Positions 11,277 to 21,833 of a stretch of DNA of 64,000 nt are shown piece by piece. Every line of letters starts with the position of its first letter. Within the stretch, counting starts at the first letter, position 1. A model generated the notes under the pieces. That model made no database searches, was not told where the DNA came from, and worked only from the letters and a program-made list of their open reading frames with translations. The translations under genes and the position numbers were made by a program. Source of the DNA: Syncephalis fuscata (lineage: Eukaryota; Zoopagomycota; Zoopagomycetes; Zoopagales; Piptocephalidaceae); the NCBI GenBank assembly GCA_025786725.1, contig JAHLTZ010000008.1, positions 62,001 through 126,000 on the forward strand. Direction: 5' to 3'.

Positions 11277-12010
11277 ATGCGCTATACATTTACGATTCTT
11301 GCTATTGTCAGTTGCCTCGTTGCTTTTTCTAACGACGGATTATTGTCACCTGTCAGTGCTGAGCCAATTCCCGAAAGCAGAAGAAACCAACTAACTACGG
11401 CACAAGTACATGCTAATACTTTAAAATTCCTACAATCTAAAAATGAGCATCCTATTGAGCCGGAAAAGTTTTTGAGCGCAATAGAAAGTGCTATACCATA
11501 TAAGTTGCTTTATGAAGGCCAAGGATTTAAGTTGAAATTCACCACGCCTTGGACAATTAATCAATCAAAAAACTTTGTGCGAGAATCTGCTTATTACAAA
11601 AACGCAAGTCCATCGCTGTTTCGTGTAGAAAAGAAAATAGAAATTTATGTTTAATGTCCTAGGCTTTTCCAGGATTATCAGGTAATAGTAAATAAACTAA
11701 AGGTAAGACGGTAGTTTTGATCGTTATGGACTGATTAAACTGACTGTATTTTTTGCAGAAACTAAAGGAACCAGAAGATCCAAAGAAATTGAAAAATCCA
11801 AGGCAAAAAATAGCTCCACTAAAAATCCCAGGTACAGATGAAATTATGGTAGATAAATTGGCAACTTTTATGCCTATTAAGCAAGCTACTTGTATGGTGT
11901 TCACATTTAAAAAACCAAATTCTCCAGAAAGCAATTTGCCATCAAACACTGATCCATCCTCAAGCGATAAGAGTAAAAGCAAAAAACTCTGGCCATTGAA
12001 AAGACTATAG
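11277..12010 (+). pseudogene. Small secreted protein SSP3, copy A, with in-frame stop
   Basis: The start MRYTFTILAIVSCLVAFSND is a signal peptide. The frame runs to a TAA at 11652-11654, giving 125 residues. Comparison with SSP1 and SSP2 shows the stop falls immediately before the position of the first conserved Cys: the frame continues with C-P-R-L-F and reaches a GTAAG donor at 11703, exactly 16 residues from that Cys, as in both paralogs. The acceptor ends at 11758, and exon 2 (11759-12010) encodes KIPGTDEIMVDKL, then KQATCMVFTF with the second Cys, and a Ser/Lys-rich tail. The same TAA is present in copy B, so it predates the duplication or was homogenised. A truncated 125-residue secreted product without either conserved Cys remains possible. 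Confidence 0.7.
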
Positions 12011-12303
12011 TCCTCTTAAAACTAACAATCTTTTAGAAATAAACAAATATATTTAAATGCATCATACAGTTGCTTTAATTATCATTACCATATTCGGTAA
12101 TTATAATTTATTTATATTAACATTATAATTCATCGTGCTTAAAGTCATTTGTATTACCATTTACTAAATAATTATAACCACAACATATATATTAATTAAT
12201 TTATTAATTTTGTATTAGTCCTTACAAGAAAGCCAGCAACTTATTGCAATAACAATTCGATTAAAGCATAACTGTTTTTTGCTAGAAAAGTGTTTATAAC
12301 ACA

Positions 12304-14502
12304 CTAAAAGTTGGGACAATCTCCTTCATTGCCCCACCATTCCAATTTAACTTCCTTGTACTGGAAGGCAAAGAAAATAATAACACCAGCAAGCGCAATA
12401 CCAGAATCCATACCAGCCGATAGAACATAGTTGAATCGGCTCCACCAGGCGTTACGGTAGCGATAGACGACAAACTGGAAGACGAAGGCTAAAAGGAACC
12501 AGCTGGTGTACATACCAGGTTGAGTAGGTGGCATGATGGCAGTACCACTGATGAACACCGGGATGTGAATGTATTTAAACCATGAGTTGGGATACCGACG
12601 GGACAGAAGCCAGAATGGCACTGGAAGCAAAAAGCCAATAAGGAAGCACCAGTTAAGAGCAGAGTAAAAGCCAGACGAACCAAACATACGGTCTGGACCA
12701 ATGACACCCCAAATGACCGAGGCAGAGTAGACGATACGGGCATTAGAACAGTTCCATACTGGCTCATCTGGCTGACAAATATTAGGAATTAGATTGAACA
12801 TGAGATAAGCAGTGCCAAGATTGACAAGACCGGCGATGATTGTGCCGACACTTTGGGCAATAAACATGTGGCGTGGCGGAATCTTCATGTAATGGCCGAG
12901 CTTCAAATCGCCAAGGAAGATAATACCTTGACACATGGAAATGTTGCCGTATGTCTTGAAAGTAACATTAGCAATGGCACGACCAGGTAGAATAAAACCG
13001 ATAATCAGCTCCGTAATAATGTTAAGACCAGGTGTTTGATTGGTAACGGCTGTAATGATACCAACAGGAATGATAAAAATGGCGGCGAGGGCAACGGCAA
13101 GAATGAGACCCCACCATGGCAGATCGATACCGAATACTTCGCACACGACAATGGCCACTGCAGTATTGGCAACAAACATAAGGCCATACCACCAGTCTGG
13201 CACTTCGTCGTAGCGGTCCATCAACTTGGCGTGAATATCGTCACTTTCGGAACGAGAGTCGCGGAAACGGGCCATGATTTCCTTGCCATGATACAGGATT
13301 GTGTGTGAAATAACGGCGGCTAGACTAGCAAAACTAACACCATATGTTACAGCAAACATAAAGGACATTTGTGGTGGGCCAACCTCGGCGTATTTTGCTT
13401 CATTAAGCTGCAATTTTTTGTCTAGAAGCGAGGTGGTTGGATAATCTTTGAATGTAGAAGTAAACAGAGCGGTACTAAAAATGGGCATGCTTTGAGCATT
13501 CCAAATATTATTGAAAAATCCATAGGAAATTAAAATCCAGGCGAATACAATGAAGCCAGCAAATATGTTGGCAGCAACCCAGAATGGTACAGCCAATGGA
13601 GACAAAAGGAAAGATGAAATGTAGTTCCAGTCAAATGATATCGCGAGTAGACCAAGACCACGAGTGCCCGAACCAAGCTGGTTGGCCAGTTTGTTATGTG
13701 GAGCAAAGTAGCACAAAAGGGAGATTGTGCCAAGGAAGGTAGCCAAGTAACCGGGAAGGAAATAGTATAGAAAACTGCCCAAAGCAGCAAACCCGAAGAA
13801 ACGAAGACGCGTCATTTGGCCAGGCGCAACGTCGTCAACATCGTGCAAAGTACGGAAAAGTGTGACGTTAACAAGCTGGGCAGGCCATATCATAGCACTT
13901 GGACGAATCAGGAAACGACGGGCCATACCAGCCAAACCGTAACCGAGACATTGTGTTGTGACGACAAGCAAGAACGATGGAAAGAAGCCAAGATCTTGTC
14001 CGTAGTAGATGCGCTTAATCGTGACGATATCAATGGCATAGGCAGTACCGGCAGCGGCATTGGCACATCCAGTAATCAATACGTGCTCCTTAACGTTGAA
14101 GGGGCCCGGATTAAGGTTGAATGAAAAGCGACCTGAGCCAACAATGCGATTAGGCAAAGTGCGAGCCATAAAGACACCGAGTGGATAAGAGAGCAGCTGA
14201 GCCACCAGGACTGACACCGTAAGTGGAGTTTCACGGAACAAGAAGAACTGGTTGATGAACGACAGTACAACGGTGAAAAAGGTACCTAGGACCCAAAAGC
14301 GGAATGTCATACTAGGCAAAGTCGGGTCATCTTTGTTACTGACAGTGGCCCGAACAATATCAAATGGTGAGTCTTCCTCCTCGAGGTCCTTTGATGGCAC
14401 GGCAAAATCTTTCTCCAAATCGTCCTGCTGAGACTTTTCCGCAGGATGCAACTCACGCATCGCCGGCGTGTGGCTATACTCGTTACTGTTGGGTGGGCTC
14501 AT
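12304..14502 (-). CDS. OPT-family oligopeptide transporter, copy A (intact)
   Basis: Single-exon gene, 732 residues, ATG at 14502. After a polar cytosolic N-terminus of about 65 residues, many hydrophobic segments follow, as in 12-16-span OPT proteins. The family signature NPGPFNVKEHVLITGCANAA is present at about residue 131. Other family landmarks are AYAIDIVTIKRIYYGQDLGF, SFDWNYISSFLLSPLAVPFW, VPDWWYGLMFV and IVCEVFGIDLPWWG. Further ones are TNQTPGLNIITELIIGFILP, GDLKLGHYMKIPPRHMFIAQ, VPFWLLSRRYPNSW and a C-terminal WWGNEGDCPNF. Such transporters import small peptides (or glutathione-type substrates) across the plasma membrane with protons. It is convergent with the three secreted-protein genes. 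Residues 315-385 differ from copy B far more than the rest. Confidence 0.95.
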   Translation of the reverse strand: MSPPNSNEYSHTPAMRELHPAEKSQQDDLEKDFAVPSKDLEEEDSPFDIVRATVSNKDDPTLPSMTFRFWVLGTFFTVVLSFINQFFLFRETPLTVSVLVAQLLSYPLGVFMARTLPNRIVGSGRFSFNLNPGPFNVKEHVLITGCANAAAGTAYAIDIVTIKRIYYGQDLGFFPSFLLVVTTQCLGYGLAGMARRFLIRPSAMIWPAQLVNVTLFRTLHDVDDVAPGQMTRLRFFGFAALGSFLYYFLPGYLATFLGTISLLCYFAPHNKLANQLGSGTRGLGLLAISFDWNYISSFLLSPLAVPFWVAANIFAGFIVFAWILISYGFFNNIWNAQSMPIFSTALFTSTFKDYPTTSLLDKKLQLNEAKYAEVGPPQMSFMFAVTYGVSFASLAAVISHTILYHGKEIMARFRDSRSESDDIHAKLMDRYDEVPDWWYGLMFVANTAVAIVVCEVFGIDLPWWGLILAVALAAIFIIPVGIITAVTNQTPGLNIITELIIGFILPGRAIANVTFKTYGNISMCQGIIFLGDLKLGHYMKIPPRHMFIAQSVGTIIAGLVNLGTAYLMFNLIPNICQPDEPVWNCSNARIVYSASVIWGVIGPDRMFGSSGFYSALNWCFLIGFLLPVPFWLLSRRYPNSWFKYIHIPVFISGTAIMPPTQPGMYTSWFLLAFVFQFVVYRYRNAWWSRFNYVLSAGMDSGIALAGVIIFFAFQYKEVKLEWWGNEGDCPNF

Positions 14503-16003
14503 GTTGTCATAAAATAATAGAGTAAAATGTTACTCAGCTAAAAAAAATTGAATTGAAAGGTTTTAAAATATGTTGTGACTGGTTAAAAAGCAGCTGCGGA
14601 TTGGCTCATAAATACCATAAATAAGGTAGCAGTCAATAGATTCAATTGTAACTAATTGTTTCAAGTGCAAGCTTTTTAATAAAAAGCAAAAATAACAAGC
14701 AAAAGCAATAATAGTCGTGTTGATAATTTATAAGCAAATTTGCTAAAATAAAACGTAAGTGCACAGCGTTGGAAACTGTGCGGCAGATAGATGTATAGAA
14801 GAAAGAAGGCAAATGAGACAGATGCTAGATTTGTGAATAGTTGCGACGAGACAAGCGGAAATAGCGGATTTTTATAGTGTTTTTGTAGTTGGCGTAAAGA
14901 TGAAACAGCTAGTTAACAGTTGCCAATACGCTGCTTCACAAAGTTACTCACCTGCCCATACTATAGACATAACATTACAGTCAGCCACAGTAAGCAAAAG
15001 GTGACGAGTGAAACGCTGATTAGACAACATGAGAACACTTGTGGATAGTGAAATGTTGACGAAAGTTGGAGCAATGCTTGTGTAGTGTATGTTGGTTTTA
15101 GCTAAATGCCTAACACCGCTAAACTGGTCGTTAGTGCAGCGTTCAATGGTGTGACCGCGGCGTTTTTTTCGCCATCAATAAATAATATTACATCAATCTA
15201 CTTTGCTGTATAACAAAAAATATGACGCAAATAGTCTTTAGAATCATACATTACGCGTGCTAATAATAAATTTTGAGTAACATGTAACTGTGTGTCGTGT
15301 AAGCAGAATATTTCATTAATTGCAACAACAAAGCTTATCCCTCATTCTGGGTAATATAAATGAATAAAACTATTTTGTGTCATTTGTTTGGCACAAACAG
15401 AGGCCATATCGCCCAATGAGCAACTTCGTTTTGCAAGAGATCATGTGAACAATATGTGGAGTCGCCCAATTGTGCACAGATGTACCTATCCTTATTCAGC
15501 TTTTAGCGCTATTTTGAGGCCTTGTAACCGCTAATGCTTACATTAGGCTGCTTTACCAATAGCTATTAATAATACACAAATAGAATTCATCAAATTATTG
15601 GCTATTGTTTTATTACCTAATATGCCATTACTCCTATAACCGTTTTCAGACATTACTTTTATCCCACGGCGTTTGATATTTACGCTAATAATAGTTATTT
15701 CTAGTCAAGGCCAAACTCGAAGTTTCACATCCACAAATAGCTGTATATGGCGGGTTTGCTAAACAGTAATACATATTTGGCCTAAATTAGTAGTAGCACT
15801 ATTTATTGATCAACAAACAAGGCATTTCTACGCGTCAGGTCTTTACACTCAAGGTGTGCAGGTTAAAAATACCTTTATGTTTAGTAAAAAATTATTGATT
15901 TGTCTATAGCTATTAGATGCTGCCAAGTTTTGATAAACGATCAGATAGAGCGCAAAATTATAAATAAAAATCAGCATGCTGCGTTTTAATTATGGTAGAT
16001 AGA
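14503..16003. other. Upstream region of OPT copy A
   Basis: 1.5 kb without coding support. It presumably holds the promoter of the minus-strand OPT gene. It is repeated at 24031-25546 with patchy divergence; copy B has an insertion near 24300. Confidence 0.6.
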
Positions 16004-16083
16004 GGAGGTGTTACTAGCCCAGTAGTTAAGGCAGCGTCTCCCAAGCTGAAGGCTTTGGGTTCTTTAGTTTGAATCAATCCTTA
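16004..16083 (+). ncRNA. tRNA-like sequence (degenerate tRNA or SINE head)
   Basis: The sequence has an A-box-like TAGCCCAGTAGTTAAGGC, an anticodon-loop-like CTCCCAA flanked by a CAGC/GCTG stem, GGGTTC, and a B-box-like GTTTGAATCAATCC. The spacing resembles a tRNA, but stems are imperfect and the T-arm region has extra bases, so it is not a clean functional tRNA. A tRNA-derived SINE head or tRNA relic is likelier. It starts directly at the right end of duplication copy A. Confidence 0.35.
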
Positions 16084-17057
16084 AGTGGAAATCCCCCAGT
16101 TTTTCTAGTTAAACAGGCTCAATTAAATTAAATAAGTGGGTCTAGAAACAAGACCTTGGCCAGAATAGCTGAAAAGAAACAATTGGAATTAACTTCAAGA
16201 GAATAGTGCTGTTTAGCACCATTTAAAAGAAGATGACCTCCGCGTAAAGTTTATATGGACCGGATTTTGTGCAAAAACGTGGCTGTCCACCCATTAGTTT
16301 AGAGAAGTCCAAAATAGTAGGAAGCAGCACAAATTCTTTAATTATGCACAGCAGGACTCATAAGTTTTCTAAAATAAAATAAAAATAAAGAGAAATTAAA
16401 AAATACGCCGCTATTAAATTTTAGGGGAATTTTGAAAATACATTGTTTTAAAATTTCATTATAATAAGGTCCTCTTTTCAAATTTTATTTATTGAAATAT
16501 ATTGTTTTAAAAAATCTACCAAATGTCTACCAAGCTATTTTAAAATGCCATATTTAACAATATTGAAATACTGAAGGCCTCTGTTGACAAGTTTAATCTT
16601 GTTAGCAATTGAAATTTTAAGAGGAAAAACAGTGATTCAACAAGATTACAGCTCATTTGTCTTCATGAAGACCGTTCCAGCAACAAATATTGGTTTATTT
16701 CGGCTGCTAGAAAGCAGAAAACCAGCCTATTAAAGACTGCTCAATGCAATCTTGAACGTTTTGACGACTATCCATACAATTCTGGTAATAATAATATTAT
16801 ATTTATTACTAAATATACTGCAAATAATGTTGCTACACTTTCAAATGTAAAATCAACATATATACAAGTAAAAACATCAAGATAAGCGCATGTGTAATTA
16901 GTTAATATACACTAACAATTGCAATGATCAACAGATGCTATTGTTTGTTATTAGTATTAAATGACTTTGACTTATAGCAGTAGTTTAAATAAACAGATTT
17001 ATAACAAAAGTTGTAATTGTATTGTTACGCTTCTTGTTTTAAAAATCGCAACTTGGA

Positions 17058-17265
17058 TGACCAAGCAACACATTATCCTGTCGCTATCCTATAACGTTAA
17101 TTTCTGATGCTTATTAACGCTTACCTTAACGCTCAGAATACAATGTGTTGTTTGGTTGTATTGCTTTTATAATAAGATTATTCCTTATTGGTCGTTAATT
17201 ACCACAGTTTAACTATAATAAACTGAATAACTTGTATGACACTAAGTAGAAATAATATTGGACTA
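17058..17265 (-). repeat. Dispersed repeat, copy 2
   Basis: Read on the minus strand it gives TTATTCAGTTTATTATAG, GTAATTAACGACCAATAAGG, CAACACATTGTATTC, ATCAGAAATTAACGTTATAG and ATGTGTTGCTTGG, in the same order as copy 1 at 9920-10100. It lies in the spacer between the duplicated units, in the opposite orientation. Confidence 0.6.
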
Positions 17266-18121
17266 GAAACTTGATTATTCCTTTATTGATATTGAACAAA
17301 GCTATCATTATATAGTAAACACAACTAATAATAGAACCTGAATGCCTTGTGGTATTTCATCATTAGCGCAGCATATTAGTTCAGGTGGCTGCTCATATGC
17401 TCACAACTAACAAGTAGCTACTCGTCATATTGTTGTAATAGGCATTTGTTACTAGTAATCAGTACTAATATTTGATAGTTATATTATTTTTGTGATCAAT
17501 CACACGATATATCACTTAGTCACACTTTTACAAGACCCTGTCCGGAATATCAGAACAGTAATAATATATATTTTGATAATAAGCTAAAATGAATTGAATT
17601 ATAAAATCAATCTTTATTGAAAAACAAATACAAACTACTAATGGAACGGCTATCAAGAAAAGAAAACGTGTTATTAAAGAATGGTTAATTTGTAGTAAAC
17701 GCCATTACAAGAAAACGAAGTGTGGGGTAAATAAAAAACAATATATTTAATAAATAAAATTTGAAAAGAAGGACTTAGTATAATGAAATTTAAAAACGGT
17801 GTATTTATTTTATAAAAAACAGGAAAATAAATAAATTTAAAAAGTGTATTTTCCAAATTTTTCCTATAATAAAGCCATTTCGGTCACAAACTGCCTTAAT
17901 AAGTGCTAATTTAGCAGGCAAATGATAATCACATCTCTTTAGCCATTAATCACCTATCAATCTGCATTTAATAACCAAGTGCTTACGCCAGTATTTAAGT
18001 CGCGCTTTTCGCTAGCTGTTTGCCAATATTCAGTGGCTTTTTTCTTGTTATTTTGTTTTAGTTTAACGCTCACACTTTTAACGTCCATACCTCCAACATC
18101 CATTCTAACCTTAAGCTTATT

Positions 18122-18705
18122 ATGCATTTCAGTCTATTACCCACAATCATTATTCTCGGTTGTCTATTTGCAACAATTATTATTAATGTTAACTCAGTAG
18201 CTTCGTTGCCGACACAGAGCGGTCGAAGGGAACGTTCCGACGAGTTGCGAAAGGCTGCCATCATAAATGGCTCATCCCCCTCGACATCAAACCCAGCAAT
18301 TGATGATCTAAAGCGTATCATGCCATCCGACAAATATTTCAAAAAAGACGGATTTTACGTATATCCTGAAGAGTGGTTTGGCTACAGTAATAAATGGGCT
18401 ATTGCCCATGGATACTACGCTGCTTCGGCTAGTGTTTATGGCCAACCTGGCTATGCCGAAGAAGTTGCTGTCTATATTACCTGTACGAATAGTCTAAAAC
18501 TATACAATCTACTGGCGACAGGTCGTAAGGTGTGCAAAATTACTGCTTTGTTTGTATTGTTTACTAACTGTTGACATTTTAGCTTATGCAGATGCACTGG
18601 CAAAAATACCCCATTGAGATACCAGGCACTGGTAGACGTGGAATTGCAACACTTCAATCGTTTCAGCCTGATCCTCAATACGCGTGTAATGTTTTTCTAT
18701 ATTAA
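18122..18705 (+). CDS. Small secreted protein SSP1, copy B (intact)
   Basis: Exon 1 18122-18529, intron 18530-18582 (GTGTGC donor, TTTTAG acceptor), exon 2 18583-18705; 176 residues. The signal peptide is MHFSLLPTIIILGCLFATII, extended to about residue 28. A polar linker contains an RRERSDELRK stretch. The conserved part has PSDKYFKKDGFYVYPEEW, FGYSNKWAIAHGYYAASASV, the first Cys in VAVYITCTNSLKLYN, the phase-0 intron 16 residues on, then IEIPGTGRRGIATLQSF and the second Cys in PQYACNVFLY at the very C-terminus. It is homologous in plan to SSP2 and SSP3 in the same unit. No characterised family is recognised. A secreted role is inferred from the signal peptide only. Confidence 0.85.
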
Positions 18706-19934
18706 AACATGATAATGAGTAATATTAATAAAAGTTTTATGATAATAACACTTTAAGCTTATCTGTATTTATGGTTTATCAGCCATAACCTGTGACAAAC
18801 ACTAAACCAGCAATGATTCAATATCCATCACAGACTAATATGGCAAATTGAAATCTAGCATTAATACCAAATATTAATTTTATGGTTTGCTCTGCGGTAG
18901 CTTGCATTACATCTTCAACAATCTTTGGTGTGTGCATCTGCAATAAATAGCAAGTTAAATTGAGTTAAAATGTGTTATATTCAAATTAAATACTGCAAGA
19001 TTTCTATGGCATTTAACAACTAAATGTTCCATGGCATTGATAGTGGCAAAGATTGGCAAGTTGTTACACCATATGTTGGTTTATGATCGATATAATGTAA
19101 AATATAGACACTACACTGCTCATGAAAACCACAACATATGGCGAAAGTATTTCATTTTATGATAACAAAAACAGCGAGCACAGTGTAAGAAGAAAAGTAC
19201 TTGTTGTGTTCTAACCTACAGTCAAGTATTCAATACATGTAGAAAAATACAACATATCTAAGAAATGAAAATGTAAATAAATTCAGTGGCAAAATAATGT
19301 ATTGCAATGATAATTAAATTTAAAACTACTAACTTAATTGGCAGCAAATGTAATGCATCATTTATGAAGCTGTACTGTTTTATAAATACTGGTAATCACC
19401 ATGATTGATACATTGTAACAAGGGGGTGTAACTACTCGCTTGTTACATATTGCAATATGAGCTATTCAGTTCATTATAGTTGAATCATGATAATTAATGG
19501 CCAATAGGAAACAAAATTAGTATCAAAGCATTGTCAACCAACATATTGTGTTTTAACCGCTAGATAAGTACAAGTAAATATCAGAAATTAGCATTATAAG
19601 ATAACGCTAAGATAAGGTGCTGCTTGGCTAGCTGAGTTACAATTTGTTAAATAAGCTGTAAAAATATAAATATTAGTGATTGCTTTTATAAAACATTATG
19701 CCAATCGGCATTATTGTAAACAATATGTAATTGAATTTCCTTGTTGCCATAAAAAGTAATTGATACACGTGAAACAGCTAAAGAAAAATTATATCGTTTT
19801 GCTTATGGTATCGGAGTTTTATAATCTTGATGCCTTTGAATTGCTTTTTAAAATAAATAGATAGATTTTTCGGACTATTTTAGTTTTCAATATTAACCAT
19901 CCATTACACTAGTAGATTTTACAAACAAACAGAC
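18706..19934. other. Intergenic between SSP1 and SSP2, copy B
   Basis: Counterpart of 9168-10403, non-coding, with a dispersed-repeat copy at 19455-19635. Confidence 0.7.
19455..19635 (+). repeat. Dispersed repeat, copy 3
   Basis: Duplicate of the element at 9920-10100, carried along in the segmental duplication. Confidence 0.6.
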
Positions 19935-20558
19935 ATGCATTTACTAGAACAGCTTTTGTATCAGCTTGCTATGGACTGGCGATCTACGCCAGCCTTATAG
20001 CTACTAGTTCGGCTTCTCCAGCTTCTCCACTTGAGAAATATATAATGAAAAAACAATTAGCCGAAAAACAATTAGCCGAAACACAATTCGCACCAATAGA
20101 CAGCCCAGAATCATCGACAATCAAAGTATCACTTTTCGATGCCATCAGTGCAGCTTTACCACTTGGATTTAAGTTCTATTGGGACAAGTACAAACTGAGC
20201 TTCCCAAAAGAATGGAAAAAAGACGCTAGTGGTGGCTGGGCATACACCTATGCAGTACTATCCTCCAAAGGTTCAAGGTTATATTACACCGGACAGAAAA
20301 GCGCCTATGTGATTTGCACCGATAACACTGAGCTATTTTCAGACTTTAGCAAACAGCTCAATGTAAGTAAGCGCTGTGTAAATAGTATTATGTGCTGACT
20401 TTTACTAGGATGCATCAGAAAAGAAAGCATTGCGGACGTTGACTATTCCAGGATTAGCCGGTTTCATAACAGAGCAGCAGCCTTCCTTTAAGCCGACTAA
20501 ACAAATCAGCTGTTTGCCGGTGTATTATCAACATGCTTTGTCTAAGAATAAGCTGTAA
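19935..20558 (+). CDS. Small secreted protein SSP2, copy B (frame-broken at start)
   Basis: Counterpart of the intact gene at 10404. One T is missing right after the start (ATGCATTTAC instead of ATGCATTTTAC), so translation from the usual ATG leaves the signal-peptide frame at codon 3. The rest of exon 1 (to 20362), the intron (20363-20408) and exon 2 (20409-20558) match copy A. A start at the internal Met at 20045 would give a protein without a signal peptide. A T-run length error or a recent null allele are both possible. Confidence 0.75.
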
Positions 20559-20806
20559 CGCCGACAGGTTAATGGCAGCATACACATGCTTTGTTTCACT
20601 ATTACCTTTGCCATAATAGTGTGTCGCTTGAAATAGAAATATACATGCAAAGCTGTAACTCTGATTCATGTACATTTTTGGCTACTCCAAAAGAGATACT
20701 TTGAAGCAACGTTACACGATCACAATAAATTTCTTATTTAAATCAAGCCAAATTTGCATTAGATACCAATAAAAAACTCAGTAGACGATTCCTATCCACA
20801 ACTGAA

Positions 20807-21540
20807 ATGCGCTATACATTTACGATTCTTGCTATTGTCAGTTGCCTCGTTGCTTTTTCTAACGACGGATTATTGTCACCTGTCAGTGCTGAGCCAATTC
20901 CCGAAAGCAGAAGAAACCAACTAACTACGGCACAAGTACATGCTAATACTTTAAAATTCCTACAATCTAAAAATGAGCATCCTATTGAGCCGGAAAAGTT
21001 TTTGAGCGCAATAGAAAGTGCTATACCATATAAGTTGCTTTATGAAGGCCAAGGATTTAAGTTGAAATTCACCACGCCTTGGACAATTAATCAATCAAAA
21101 AACTTTGTGCGAGAATCTGCTTATTACAAAAACGCAAGTCCATCGCTGTTTCGTGTAGAAAAGAAAATAGAAATTTATGTTTAATGTCCTAGGCTTTTCC
21201 AGGATTATCAGGTAATAGTAAATAAACTAAAGGTAAGACGGTAGTTTTGATCGTTATGGACTGATTAAACTGACTGTATTTTTTGCAGAAACTAAAGGAA
21301 CCAGAAGATCCAAAGAAATTGAAAAATCCAAGGCAAAAAATAGCTCCACTAAAAATCCCAGGTACAGATGAAATTATGGTAGATAAATTGGCAACTTTTA
21401 TGCCTATTAAGCAAGCTACTTGTATGGTGTTCACATTTAAAAAACCAAATTCTCCAGAAAGCAATTTGCCATCAAACACTGATCCATCCTCAAGCGATAA
21501 GAGTAAAAGCAAAAAACTCTGGCCATTGAAAAGACTATAG
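20807..21540 (+). pseudogene. Small secreted protein SSP3, copy B, with in-frame stop
   Basis: Nearly identical to the gene at 11277, with the same TAA (21182-21184) just before the first family Cys. The intron and exon 2 (21289-21540) are preserved. See copy A for the argument that the stop interrupts an older full-length gene. Confidence 0.7.
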
Positions 21541-21833
21541 TCCTCTTAAAACTAACAATCTTTTAGAAATAAACAAATATATTTAAATGCATCATACAGT
21601 TGCTTTAATTATCATTACCATATTCGGTAATTATAATTTATTTATATTAACATTATAATTCATCGTGCTTAAAGTCATTTGTATTACCATTTACTAAACA
21701 ATTATAACCACAACATATATATTAATTAATTTATTAATTTTGTATTAGTCCTTACAAGAAAGCCAGCAACTTATTGCAATAACAATTCGATTAAAGCATA
21801 ACTGTTTTTTGCTAGAAAAGTGTTTATAACACA

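Larger units (their letters stand above)
8328..16003. repeat. Direct segmental duplication, copy A (about 7.68 kb)
   Basis: Aligned by eye to 17865-25546 at an offset of 9.53-9.54 kb. Both copies start at the common string TATAATAAA and end at TAGATAGA. They carry the same genes in the same order (SSP1, SSP2, SSP3 on plus; OPT on minus) plus about 1.5 kb of sequence upstream of OPT. Most stretches are nearly identical. Differences are mainly one-base indels, plus a substitution-rich patch inside OPT and a more diverged stretch upstream of OPT (14.5-15.1 kb against 24.0-24.65 kb). Confidence 0.97.
16004..17864. other. Non-coding spacer between the two duplicated units
   Basis: 1.86 kb present only between the copies. 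It begins with a tRNA-like sequence exactly at the junction, is AT-rich, and contains a minus-strand copy of the dispersed repeat at 17058-17265. I see no gene in it; a 60-residue minus-strand frame near 17674-17856 is Phe/Ile-rich and has no support. Confidence 0.7.

Noticed and set aside
11640-11690. A 24 or 48 nt intron that would remove the SSP3 stop codon
   Set aside because: Such an intron would be at or below the size range seen here, and would delete the conserved first Cys region that SSP1 and SSP2 keep.
12489-13790. Antisense and out-of-frame ORFs inside the OPT genes (also 22078-23800)
   Set aside because: They are shadows of the conserved transporter frame in both copies.
16009-16083. 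Functional tRNA gene
   Set aside because: A- and B-box-like parts exist, but stems pair poorly and the T-arm region has extra bases; kept only as tRNA-like.
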